This document shows, piece by piece, positions 34,908 to 42,825 of a DNA stretch of 64,000 nucleotides. Below the pieces are notes generated by a model. That model did no database searches. It saw only the letters and a list, made by a program, of their open reading frames with translations, and had not been told where the DNA came from. Each line of letters begins with the position of its first letter. Position 1 is the stretch's first letter. Source of the DNA: Claveliimonas bilis (lineage in GTDB: Bacteria > Bacillota > Clostridia > Lachnospirales > Lachnospiraceae); NCBI RefSeq assembly GCF_020892095.1, contig NZ_AP024845.1:248001-312000 (forward strand), in the 5' to 3' direction. The position numbers and the translations under genes are program-made.

Positions 34908-35624
34908 TCAGAGCCCGGCAATATCCCGGATCACCTCTCCGGCAATAAGAAGTCCCGCAACCGGAGGGACAAAAGAAATACTTCCCGGAAGACTCCGTCT
35001 TGTCCCCGGGTCTTCTTCCATTTTGTCAGGATCCGTCTTGACAGGCTTTTCTTTTGAATACAGCACTTTCAAATGGGTGATCCCCTGCTTTTTCAGCTCC
35101 CGGCGCATCACCTTACACAGAGGACACACAGATGTCCTGCTGATATCTTCAATCTCAAACATCTCCCCGTGCAGCTTGTTTCCCGTCCCCATACTGCTTA
35201 TAATAGGAATATTATACTCCATGGCTTTTTTTGCCAGAGCCAGCTTTGCCGTAACGGTGTCGATGGCGTCCACAATATAATCCGGCCGGCAGTCCAAAAT
35301 GCTGTCAACATTATCCGGAAGAACAAAGACTTCATGGGTTTCCACTTCCGTATCCGGACAAATATCAAGTATCTTTCTTTTCATAACCTGCGTCTTGTAC
35401 TCTCCTACTGTGCTGTGAAAAGCGATTGACTGCCGGTTGATATTAGTGACAGACACTTTATCGTTATCCACCAGTATCAGCTTTCCCACACCGGTTCTTG
35501 CCAGCGCCTCAATGCAGTGGGAACCTACGCCTCCGATGCCAAATACCATAATCGACGCTTTTTTGATCCGCCGGAATTTCTCCGGACCGATCAGAAGTTC
35601 TGTTCTTGAAAATTCATGTATCAT
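34908..35624 (-). CDS. tcdA: tRNA threonylcarbamoyladenosine dehydratase (ThiF/E1-like)
   Basis: 238 residues from ATG 35624. The nucleotide site GIGGVGSHCIEALARTGVG (about 29-47), VDNDKVSVTNINRQ and the DAIDTVTAKLAL segment mark the E1/ThiF superfamily. C-terminal VCPLC and KVLYSKEKP match the TcdA branch, which cyclises t6A37 in tRNA with ATP. It lies 12 bases after the polysaccharide deacetylase stop and may be cotranscribed with it and rarA. Confidence 0.9.
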   Translation of the reverse strand: MIHEFSRTELLIGPEKFRRIKKASIMVFGIGGVGSHCIEALARTGVGKLILVDNDKVSVTNINRQSIAFHSTVGEYKTQVMKRKILDICPDTEVETHEVFVLPDNVDSILDCRPDYIVDAIDTVTAKLALAKKAMEYNIPIISSMGTGNKLHGEMFEIEDISRTSVCPLCKVMRRELKKQGITHLKVLYSKEKPVKTDPDKMEEDPGTRRSLPGSISFVPPVAGLLIAGEVIRDIAGL

Positions 35625-35636
35625 AGTTTCCTCTTT

Positions 35637-36380
35637 TTAATCCATCAAAATTTCATCTGCTGTTACAAACACATATCCTTCTTCTGTAAGGATATCGACA
35701 ATCTCCAGGGCTGCCTGAACAGATGATTCATAACAATCATGCAATAAGATAATAGCATCTTCTTTCGCTTCCGTCACTACCTTGAACACAATTTCTCCTG
35801 TATCCCGGCTCTGCCAGTCCAATGGATCAATGTTCCACATAACCGGAAGAATCTGCATTTTCTCTTCCAGTTCTTCCCTCCAAAGGCCAAAGGGCGGACG
35901 TACATATCCGGTGCCTTCTCCGGTGATCTCGCAAATGATATGATCCGTCATTGCAATCTCCTCTTCCGCCTCTTTTTCACTTCCTGCTGTCAGACTGACA
36001 TGATGGTAAGTATGATTGCCGATCAAATGTCCCTCCTCGTACATGCGCTTTACAATCTCAGGATTTTCCTCTGCATAACATCCGATCAGAAAGAAGGTAG
36101 CCTTAATCCCTCTTTCTTTCAGACCGTCAAGAAGCACCGGCGTCCACCTGGCGTTGGGGCCGTCATCAAAGGTCAGAGCGATCTTCTTTTTCCCTTCTCC
36201 GTCTGCCTCTATAGAATCACCCACATATTTCAGAGCTTCTCTTACTTCTTTCCTTTCTTCTGCCCCCTGCTTTTGCTCCTGATTTTCTACCCATCCCGGA
36301 AACAGAACCGCCATCAGCAATATTCCTGCATAGAACATAAAAATTCTTCTCTTTTTCTTCAATTCCTTTGCCGTCCGCAT
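35637..36380 (-). CDS. Membrane-anchored polysaccharide deacetylase (CE4)
   Basis: 247 residues. A basic N-terminus and one hydrophobic helix (about 13-29) act as signal or anchor, so the enzyme faces outside. The NodB domain has TFDDGPNARWTPVLLDGL (motif 1), GNHTYHH (metal histidines), RPPFG (motif 3), WNIDPLDW and LLHDCYESS (motifs 4-5). It probably removes acetyl groups from peptidoglycan or another wall polysaccharide. The start ATG 36380 has a very close AAAAGG; ATG 36338 is an alternative that would shorten the basic tail. Confidence 0.88.
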   Translation of the reverse strand: MRTAKELKKKRRIFMFYAGILLMAVLFPGWVENQEQKQGAEERKEVREALKYVGDSIEADGEGKKKIALTFDDGPNARWTPVLLDGLKERGIKATFFLIGCYAEENPEIVKRMYEEGHLIGNHTYHHVSLTAGSEKEAEEEIAMTDHIICEITGEGTGYVRPPFGLWREELEEKMQILPVMWNIDPLDWQSRDTGEIVFKVVTEAKEDAIILLHDCYESSVQAALEIVDILTEEGYVFVTADEILMD

Positions 36381-36499
36381 CCTTTTTTCAATATATATAT
36401 GATTTCATTGCATTATAAATACAGCAATGCTATACTTTAGCATGGACAAAACAAGACGGGATCTTCCCGTACTTTTTCATGTAAAAGGAGGAACACAAC

Positions 36500-37861
36500 A
36501 TGTCATCTACACCGGCAGAAAACAAGATGGGCGTACTTCCCATTCCCCGCCTGCTTATCACTATGTCGCTTCCAATGATGGTTTCCATGCTTGTTCAGGC
36601 ACTCTACAATATCGTGGACAGCATGTTTGTTGCCCAACTAAGCGAAGATGCCCTGACAGCCGTTTCCCTTGTCTATCCGGTACAGCTTCTTATGATCGCC
36701 GTGTCATCCGGTACCGGAGTCGGGATCAATGCGCTTCTCTCCCGCTGTCTGGGGGAAAAAAATTTTAACGGCGCCAATCTGGCTGCAAGGAATGGTATTT
36801 TCCTCGGACTGATCAGCTCCGTTATCTTTGCCCTGATCGGTATTTTCGGATCCGGTATTTTCTTCCGGCTTCAGACAGACAATCCTACTATTATCAAATA
36901 CGGAACGCAGTACATGACCATTATCTGCGTACTCTCTGTGGGTATCTTTATGCAGATTACATTTGAACGGCTGCTGCAGTCCACCGGAAAAACAATCTAT
37001 AATATGATCACACAGGGAACAGGGGCCATCATCAACATTGTTATGGATCCGATCCTGATTTTCGGGTATTTTGGCTTCCCCCGCATGGAAGTGGTTGGAG
37101 CTGCCGTGGCCACTGTCTTTGGTCAGCTTGTGGCTGTCCTTCTGTCGTTTATATTTAATTTGAAGAAAAACCATGAGATCAGTCTCAATATGAAAGGATT
37201 TCGTCCTCACGCAAAAACGATCGCCCTCATTTATGAAGTCGGAATCCCCTCCATTATCATGCAGGCCATTGGTTCTGTGATGACATTTGGAATGAACAAG
37301 ATCCTTTTAATGTTTTCTTCCACCGCCGCCGCTGTATTCGGAATATATTTCAAACTGCAGAGCTTTATCTTCATGCCTGTTTTCGGACTGAACAATGGAA
37401 TGATACCGATCATAGCATATAATTACGGCGCCCGGAACAAAAGAAGGATCACTCATACCTTGAAATTGAGTATTCTTATCGCAGTCTGCATTATGATTGT
37501 TGGATTGCTCCTGTTCCAGACCATGACCGGATTTTTCCTGAAAACACTTTTTGATGCTTCCGATCATATGCTTGCCATTGGAGTTCCGGCACTTCGTATT
37601 ATTTCTATCAGTTTCCTGCTGGCAGGATACAATATCATTGTCAGCTCCCTGTTCCAGGCTCTTGGAAATGGGGTTTACAGTCTCGTTGTCTCTGCTGCAA
37701 GGCAGCTTGTTGTTATCCTTCCGGTAGCATATATTCTGGCTGTCTGCTTTGGGCTTTCAATGGTCTGGTGGGCTATTCCTATTGCAGAAGTTGTCTCTTT
37801 CCTTCTATGTACCATCCTGCTGAAACGGATCTATGCAACAAGACTGAAGGCTCTTTCATAA
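36500..37861 (+). CDS. MATE-family efflux protein
   Basis: 453 residues from ATG 36500, behind AAAGGAGGA. It has about twelve helices and MATE features: PMMVSMLVQALYNIVDSMFVAQLSEDALTAVSLVYPVQLL near the N-terminus, SRCLGEKNF and NYGARNKRR in the second half. It belongs to the clostridial MepA-like group, distinct from the other MATE protein at 11515-12924. A MarR regulator, usual for mepA, is not adjacent. Confidence 0.92.
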   Translation: MSSTPAENKMGVLPIPRLLITMSLPMMVSMLVQALYNIVDSMFVAQLSEDALTAVSLVYPVQLLMIAVSSGTGVGINALLSRCLGEKNFNGANLAARNGIFLGLISSVIFALIGIFGSGIFFRLQTDNPTIIKYGTQYMTIICVLSVGIFMQITFERLLQSTGKTIYNMITQGTGAIINIVMDPILIFGYFGFPRMEVVGAAVATVFGQLVAVLLSFIFNLKKNHEISLNMKGFRPHAKTIALIYEVGIPSIIMQAIGSVMTFGMNKILLMFSSTAAAVFGIYFKLQSFIFMPVFGLNNGMIPIIAYNYGARNKRRITHTLKLSILIAVCIMIVGLLLFQTMTGFFLKTLFDASDHMLAIGVPALRIISISFLLAGYNIIVSSLFQALGNGVYSLVVSAARQLVVILPVAYILAVCFGLSMVWWAIPIAEVVSFLLCTILLKRIYATRLKALS

Positions 37862-37893
37862 TTTCCGCATACTTCAGATTTTCACTCGCTTCC

Positions 37894-37932
37894 AAAAAAG
37901 ACGCCCGGTCATCTGACCGGACGCCTTTTTTT
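37894..37932. terminator. Bidirectional terminator (MATE / flavin reductase)
   Basis: AAAAAAGACGCCCGGTCAT pairs with ATGACCGG-type arm ending GACCGGACGCCTTTTTTT; T-runs flank both sides. The flavin reductase stop (37909-37911) lies in the stem. Confidence 0.88.
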
Positions 37933-38499
37933 CTTTTCCTTTCTTACACTATATCCAAAACTTCCCTGTTTCTTCCCAATCTCCAGGTATTCACCGTGAG
38001 AATAGGCAATAAGGCCGGATCGATTCAAATGGAACTTTCCTTTCTCATCCATATACTCAGGATCCACCTGCACTGCTTCCACCTTTGCCAGGAACATATG
38101 ATGGCTTCCCAGCTCCTTTACTTCTGTAACCCGGCACTCAATATTAACCGGAGATTCCTTGATCACCGGGGCATAAGAAAGCTTATGGGCTTTCCCCTGG
38201 GTGAGGTGCATCTCCTTCCATTTATCCACATCCCGTCCGGATTTCACCCCGCACCAGTCCGTCGCATACAAAAGCTTCTTTGTCGTCAGATTAATGACAA
38301 ATTCCCCGCTTTCTTTCAAAAGAGAATAGCTGTATCTTTCCGGACGCACAGAAATATACACCATGGCCGGATTGGTACACACAGTGCCGGTCCAGGCTAC
38401 AGTCAGGATATTGGCTCTCCCTTTCTTATCGGCCGTACTGACCATTACCGCCGGAAGCGGATAAACCATGTTTCCTGCCTTCCATATTTCCTTCTCCAT
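37909..38499 (-). CDS. Flavin reductase-like, FMN-binding split-barrel protein
   Basis: 196 residues from ATG 38499; AGGAGG lies 12 bases and AAGGAG 2 bases upstream. The split-barrel start PLPAVMVSTADKKGRANILTVAWTGTVCTNPAMVYISVRPERYSYSLLKESGEFVINL is the classic flavin reductase/flavoredoxin pattern. It binds FMN and may reduce it or transfer electrons. The C-terminus ends in a short basic tail inside the terminator. It starts 25 bases after the CBS-PPase stop. Confidence 0.88.
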   Translation of the reverse strand: MEKEIWKAGNMVYPLPAVMVSTADKKGRANILTVAWTGTVCTNPAMVYISVRPERYSYSLLKESGEFVINLTTKKLLYATDWCGVKSGRDVDKWKEMHLTQGKAHKLSYAPVIKESPVNIECRVTEVKELGSHHMFLAKVEAVQVDPEYMDEKGKFHLNRSGLIAYSHGEYLEIGKKQGSFGYSVRKEKKKRRPVR

Positions 38500-38524
38500 A
38501 CTCCTTTTCTTCCTCCTGCCTTTC

Positions 38525-40171
38525 CTATTGCTGCAATGCCCCTGCAAGAGCAGGAATCAGCTGTTTCTTTCTGGAGACGACTCCCTTTAATATAATCGGA
38601 TCCTCGTCCTCCGGACGTTCGAAAGCCTCAATGATAGGATCCCTTGCCCCCGGTCCGCAGCAAAGCAATTCTGTAGATTCATCCAGAATATCTGTAAGCA
38701 TAAAATAAACCATGTGAAGCTTCTGCTCCTTTCTTGCCTCTTCCAGATATTTCAGAAGCTTCTCCCTGATCTCTTTCAGTTCTTCTTTATTCATGGAATT
38801 GATCTGTCCTACCCCAAACACTTTGTCATTGACATTAAACTGTTTGAAATCCTGGAAACAGATTTCCTGCGGACTTTTGCCTTTCAGGCTGCTTCCTGCA
38901 TGAAACATTTCCGCTGCCATTTCCTCCAGATCAATACCGGCAATTTTTGCCAGCTTTTCTGCCATATTCTGATCCACCATCGTACAGGTAGGCGAACGGA
39001 ACAGCAAAGTATCTGATATGATCGCCGAGGCCAGAAGACCGGCCATGACCGGAGTTAATTCCACTCCGTTTTCTTCGTACATCTGTCCTACTATTGTAGC
39101 GGTACAGCCCACCGGCTGATTACGGAAAAATACCGGCCCCATTGTTTCAATATTTCCAAGCCTGTGATGGTCTATGATCTCCTGAATCTCTGCCTCTTCA
39201 ATTCCGTCTACCGCCTGGGAACGCTCATTGTGATCCACCAGAATGACCTGCTTCTTGCTTACATCCATGAAACGCCGCCTGGAAATAAATCCTTTGAAAT
39301 TTCCATGGCGATCCAGAATAGGGAAATCGCGGAACTTCTTTTTCGTCATCTGTTCTTTGATATCATCCACATAGTCATCCATACGGAAAACAGTCAGCGG
39401 TCCCTTGCTCATAAAATATTTGACCGGTATACTCTGATTAATGAGCCTTGCCGCCGTAAAAGTATCGTGAGGCGTACGTATAATGACAATACTCTGCTCT
39501 TCCGCTTTACGGATCAGTTCCTCGGAAATTTCTGCATCCTGACATACAACAAGACAGCTGGCATCAATTTCAACGGCACACGCCTGAGATTCATAACGGT
39601 TTCCCAGGATCACCAGGTCATCCTTCTGAATAAATTCCTCCATCATATCTGTGCTGGAAGCGCCTACTGCCACCTTCCCTTTTACAAAATATCCGTGTTC
39701 ATTTCCTGTGATCAATTCCCCATCCAGGGTCTGAATAATATTTTTGTACTGCGTCCGGGCTTTTGCCAGGATCGTACTGTCATATACATCCATATAAGAT
39801 TTGGCAATGTCTCCTGTGGAGATCAGCCCCACAAGTTCCCCTTCTTTTATAACCGGAATCGTCTTTACAGACTGTTTCTTCATAAGTTCCCATGTCTCTT
39901 TAATGGAAACTCCCGGTTCCACCCCTTTTATTTTATGAATATCCATATCCTTAACCTGCAGCTTGACATTCGTCAGAAGCCTCGGCGCATCCACATGAAA
40001 TTTATGAAGTACATACTGTGTCTCTTCGTTGATCTGGCCTGCTCTCTTTGCAGTATATTCTCTCCCTGTCATTTCACGTTTCAGATTTGCATAAGCGATC
40101 GCTGAACAAATGGAATCCGTATCCGGGTTTTTATGTCCGATCACATATACTTTTCTTGCCTTTTTTTCCAT
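38525..40171 (-). CDS. ppaC: CBS-domain manganese-dependent inorganic pyrophosphatase (family II)
   Basis: 548 residues from ATG 40171 (GGGAG upstream). DHH domain part 1 has GHKNPDTDSICSAIAYANLK with the metal ligands. A regulatory insert follows: CBS 1 (about 75-130), a DRTGG-like domain (about 140-245), CBS 2 (about 250-310). The catalytic part then resumes with VDHNE and IDHHRLG, and the DHHA2 domain closes the protein. CBS-PPases hydrolyse PPi and are inhibited by AMP/ADP and activated by ATP or diadenosine polyphosphates. The long insert explains why it is nearly twice the length of plain PpaC. Confidence 0.93.
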   Translation of the reverse strand: MEKKARKVYVIGHKNPDTDSICSAIAYANLKREMTGREYTAKRAGQINEETQYVLHKFHVDAPRLLTNVKLQVKDMDIHKIKGVEPGVSIKETWELMKKQSVKTIPVIKEGELVGLISTGDIAKSYMDVYDSTILAKARTQYKNIIQTLDGELITGNEHGYFVKGKVAVGASSTDMMEEFIQKDDLVILGNRYESQACAVEIDASCLVVCQDAEISEELIRKAEEQSIVIIRTPHDTFTAARLINQSIPVKYFMSKGPLTVFRMDDYVDDIKEQMTKKKFRDFPILDRHGNFKGFISRRRFMDVSKKQVILVDHNERSQAVDGIEEAEIQEIIDHHRLGNIETMGPVFFRNQPVGCTATIVGQMYEENGVELTPVMAGLLASAIISDTLLFRSPTCTMVDQNMAEKLAKIAGIDLEEMAAEMFHAGSSLKGKSPQEICFQDFKQFNVNDKVFGVGQINSMNKEELKEIREKLLKYLEEARKEQKLHMVYFMLTDILDESTELLCCGPGARDPIIEAFERPEDEDPIILKGVVSRKKQLIPALAGALQQ

Positions 40172-40284
40172 ATCTTCACTCCCTGCCAAAGCCGCCTTCT
40201 TGCTTATGCGGCATCTTATAATGTAAGCTTGCCATTTTTTCCCGGTCCAGTCAACTAAAAAATCCCGTATCTTTGCTTTTTTCT

Positions 40285-40314
40285 TTGAACAATCCTGGTA
40301 TTTCATGCTATACT
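40285..40314 (+). promoter_or_regulatory. Promoter for S1-domain gene
   Basis: TTGAAC (40285-40290), 18 bp, TATACT (40309-40314), with TG one base before the -10 (extended -10). About 50 bases of leader precede the ATG at 40368. Confidence 0.7.
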
Positions 40315-40367
40315 ACTAATAGTATGTGAAAGCACATAGAATACGGTTATGAGAAAGGACTAACAAA

Positions 40368-41054
40368 ATGAGTGAAGAATTATTACAACAAGAAGAAAAC
40401 AAACCAGAGGAAACCATGGCAGACTATGAGGAACATTTTGATGATGCCAATCCCTGGAATGTTGTCCAGAGCTACCTGGAAAATGAAACCGTTCTCCCGG
40501 TAAAAGTTGAAGGAATCGTAAATGGCGGAGCGATTGCCATGGTAGAAGGGCTTAGAGGCTTCATTCCTGCATCCCGCTTATCCTTATCCTATATCGAAGA
40601 TCTGGAAACCTATCTTTTAAAAGATATTGAGATACGCGTGATCGAAGTCAATCAGGCAGAAAACCGGCTTGTTTTATCTGCCCGCGAAATCTTAAAAGAA
40701 AAAGAAAAGAAAGCCATGGAAGAAAAGATCGCCAATGTCAAAATCGGCAGCGTAGTAAAAGGAACGGTAGAAAGTCTGCAGCCCTACGGCGCTTTCGTCC
40801 GCCTGGAAGATGGCCTGTCCGGATTGGTACATGTTTCTCAGATCAGCCAGAAACGTGTAAAATCCCCAAAAGATGTGCTGAATACAGGGGATGAAGTAAA
40901 CGTTAAGATCATTGGAGTCAAAGATGGAAAGATCAGTCTCAGCATGAAAGCGCTGGAAGAGGTCAAGGAAGAACCGGAAGAAAAAGTGGAAATACCAAAA
41001 TCCGAGAATATCGGAACAAATCTCAGCGATCTTTTTAAGAAACTGAATCTGTAA
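40368..41054 (+). CDS. Two-domain S1 RNA-binding protein
   Basis: 228 residues from ATG 40368 (AAAGGA upstream). After an acidic N-terminus, the first S1 domain spans about 42-110 (VEGIVNGGAIAMVEGLRGFIPASRLS) and the second about 125-195 (GSVVKGTVESLQPYGAFVRLEDGLSGLVHVSQIS). An acidic linker and a short C-terminal tail NLSDLFKKLNL follow. It resembles the shortened ribosomal protein S1 homologues of Firmicutes, which bind mRNA or rRNA. Direct ribosome association is inference. Confidence 0.88.
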   Translation: MSEELLQQEENKPEETMADYEEHFDDANPWNVVQSYLENETVLPVKVEGIVNGGAIAMVEGLRGFIPASRLSLSYIEDLETYLLKDIEIRVIEVNQAENRLVLSAREILKEKEKKAMEEKIANVKIGSVVKGTVESLQPYGAFVRLEDGLSGLVHVSQISQKRVKSPKDVLNTGDEVNVKIIGVKDGKISLSMKALEEVKEEPEEKVEIPKSENIGTNLSDLFKKLNL

Positions 41055-41098
41055 AAATTGAAAAAGGAAAAGTCCTTGGGACTTTCTCATATAACAAA

Positions 41099-41149
41099 AA
41101 GAGGGCTGTGTATGTTCTGTAAACGCATCATACACCGCTCTCTTTTTCA
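41099..41149 (+). terminator. Terminator after S1-domain gene
   Basis: AGAGGGCTGTGTATG pairs with CATACACCGCTCTCT and is followed by TTTTTC. It overlaps the end of the convergent small membrane protein gene. A weaker hairpin (AAAGTCC / GGACTTT) lies just upstream at about 41070-41086. Confidence 0.75.
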
Positions 41150-41487
41150 TTATCTTTCCCAAGCAGAAGGGGGACTCCGACTTTAAAAAACACACTGACA
41201 GAAATCAGGACATAAAGGAGCAAGGACGATTTCCATCCTGCCCCCCACTCTTTTTCTGACCTGTGATACAGCTCTTCCATGGATTTCTGCAGATCGTTTT
41301 TCTTTTCCAAAAATCTGGCTCCTATCTTTAACGCTGCAAAAATCTGCATAACAAGAAATGATCCGCAGAGCACATCCCGAATTTTGCTGCCTGTCCCCTT
41401 CATCACATGAAATACGGACAAAAATATGGAAACAATGGTTGCAATATCATGAATATATGTAAGTTTTAGAAATCTTTCCTCTTTCAT
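41128..41487 (-). CDS. Small membrane protein, unknown
   Basis: 119 residues from ATG 41487; GGAGG is 10 bases upstream, better than for ATG 41511. There are about three hydrophobic stretches (roughly 15-30, 38-56, 85-103) with a charged amphipathic segment between the last two (EKKNDLQKSMEELYHRSEKEW). I do not recognise the family. It is the last gene of the nadE - TPR-like - C_GCAxxG run, 47 bases after the C_GCAxxG gene, with the tail end inside the terminator of the convergent S1 gene. Confidence 0.65.
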   Translation of the reverse strand: MKEERFLKLTYIHDIATIVSIFLSVFHVMKGTGSKIRDVLCGSFLVMQIFAALKIGARFLEKKNDLQKSMEELYHRSEKEWGAGWKSSLLLYVLISVSVFFKVGVPLLLGKDNEKESGV

Positions 41488-41533
41488 TTCAAACTTTCCT
41501 CCTTTTTCCATATATATGCCCGCATTTCCTGTT

Positions 41534-41965
41534 TTATGACATTTTTTTCAACATTTCTTCCAGGATCTGCGCTCCTGCCTCTACACAGAAAGTACAGCAT
41601 GGAAGGGGCTGTGGCCCTTCCTGGGTTTTTAAATCCCTGCAGTAAAGTGAACCGCACTTTTCCTGAAACTTTTCAGCAGCCTCCCGGATCCTGTCATATG
41701 TCTCAAATTTTGTAAGCATAGGCTGCTCCATATCTCCTGCGCTTCCGGCAAGGCTGATGATCAAAAACATTCCCATAGCGGCTCCGCATGTATCCTTCAG
41801 CCCTCCGATTCCCGAGCCGAACCCTTCTGTAAGGCGAAACATATCCTTCTCACTTATCCCATATTCTTCACACACAGAACAGGCCACTGACTGACAGCAG
41901 TTATACATCTTCTGAAATTTCTCCACTGCTGTTCTGGCAAGTTTCTCCGGATGTTCTTCCTTCAT
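41534..41965 (-). CDS. C_GCAxxG_C_C family redox-type protein
   Basis: 143 residues. The family signature is complete: NCCQSVACSVCEEYG near residues 22-36, EGFGSGIGGLKDTCGAAMGMFLI (about 48-70), and C-terminal CGSLYCRDLK and LPCCTFCVEAG. Such proteins are thought to bind metal or take part in redox reactions and are common in gut anaerobes; no reaction is firmly known. It overlaps the upstream membrane gene by 65 bases in another frame, so translation may be coupled. Confidence 0.85.
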   Translation of the reverse strand: MKEEHPEKLARTAVEKFQKMYNCCQSVACSVCEEYGISEKDMFRLTEGFGSGIGGLKDTCGAAMGMFLIISLAGSAGDMEQPMLTKFETYDRIREAAEKFQEKCGSLYCRDLKTQEGPQPLPCCTFCVEAGAQILEEMLKKMS

Positions 41966-42806
41966 CCTCTGTCTCCTCCTTTCCTTTTTCCTCTCTTATC
42001 TTTTTAAGCTCCTGTACATAAAACAACTTTCCGCCGTATTTTTCCACATAGGCAAGTCTTGCGTCTGCCCCTGTCTCATTGCCGCATAAATACTCCAGCA
42101 CGCCTTCCCAGCAGGCAATCCCGACTTTAACCCACGGCTGTGAATCACGCTGGTACAGGCGGGTATAATCCTGCAGGAATCCATAGGCAGAAGGATAATC
42201 CTTGTTTTCCAGCGCGCGCCTCATATTGTTGGACGCACACAGAAGCTGCATATAGACCGTATCCTCCCTTCCTCCGATCGTTCTTTGAAATTCATCCTCG
42301 AGATTTCTCACCTCTCCTGCTCTTCCCTGACGAAAGAGGAGGGCGGATCTTAACATATAATAATTATATTTATACTTCTTCTTCAGTCCGTCCGGGCTGA
42401 CCCTGCTTATGGTATCCCAGGACTGCTCAAAATTACCTTCATAATACTGGGCAAGGGCCAGATTAATCTGCTTTTTCGTTCCTCCGCCGACCCGATACAG
42501 GCACGCCTCATAGAGAAAAGGATCGCAGGATTTCGTCAGACTTCCTGAAATTTGGGTCTCTGCTCCCTGAATAACAAAAATCAAAATCTGAACGATCACA
42601 TAATGACTCAAAATAATACAGATCCGGGTAACAACATTAGTATATCCCCCGATCCACATAATCCGGTCCAGACCTGCAAAGAGCAAAAGGCCATGCAGGA
42701 CTACAAGAACAACGCCCGTTATCCCAAGTCCTTTTTGAAGCCAATAATTCCTCACTCTCCGGTCAATTTCCTGATGGTCTACATTCTGTATCTCTTCTGC
42801 CTTCAT
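41901..42806 (-). CDS. Membrane protein with TPR-like cytosolic domain, unknown
   Basis: 301 residues from ATG 42806. Two N-terminal helices (about 26-48 and 58-80) are followed by an alpha-helical region of about 190 residues with repeat-like helices (INLALAQYYEGNFEQSWDTISRV, YMLRSALLFRQGRAGEVRNL, NNMRRALENKDYPSAYGFLQDY). It ends in a very acidic tail (EEKGKEETEDEGRTSGET). The pattern suggests a membrane-tethered tetratricopeptide scaffold. It starts 20 bases after nadE. I know no function. Confidence 0.7.
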   Translation of the reverse strand: MKAEEIQNVDHQEIDRRVRNYWLQKGLGITGVVLVVLHGLLLFAGLDRIMWIGGYTNVVTRICIILSHYVIVQILIFVIQGAETQISGSLTKSCDPFLYEACLYRVGGGTKKQINLALAQYYEGNFEQSWDTISRVSPDGLKKKYKYNYYMLRSALLFRQGRAGEVRNLEDEFQRTIGGREDTVYMQLLCASNNMRRALENKDYPSAYGFLQDYTRLYQRDSQPWVKVGIACWEGVLEYLCGNETGADARLAYVEKYGGKLFYVQELKKIREEKGKEETEDEGRTSGETCQNSSGEISEDV

Positions 42807-42825
42807 ATTTCTTGTCTCCTTCCCA

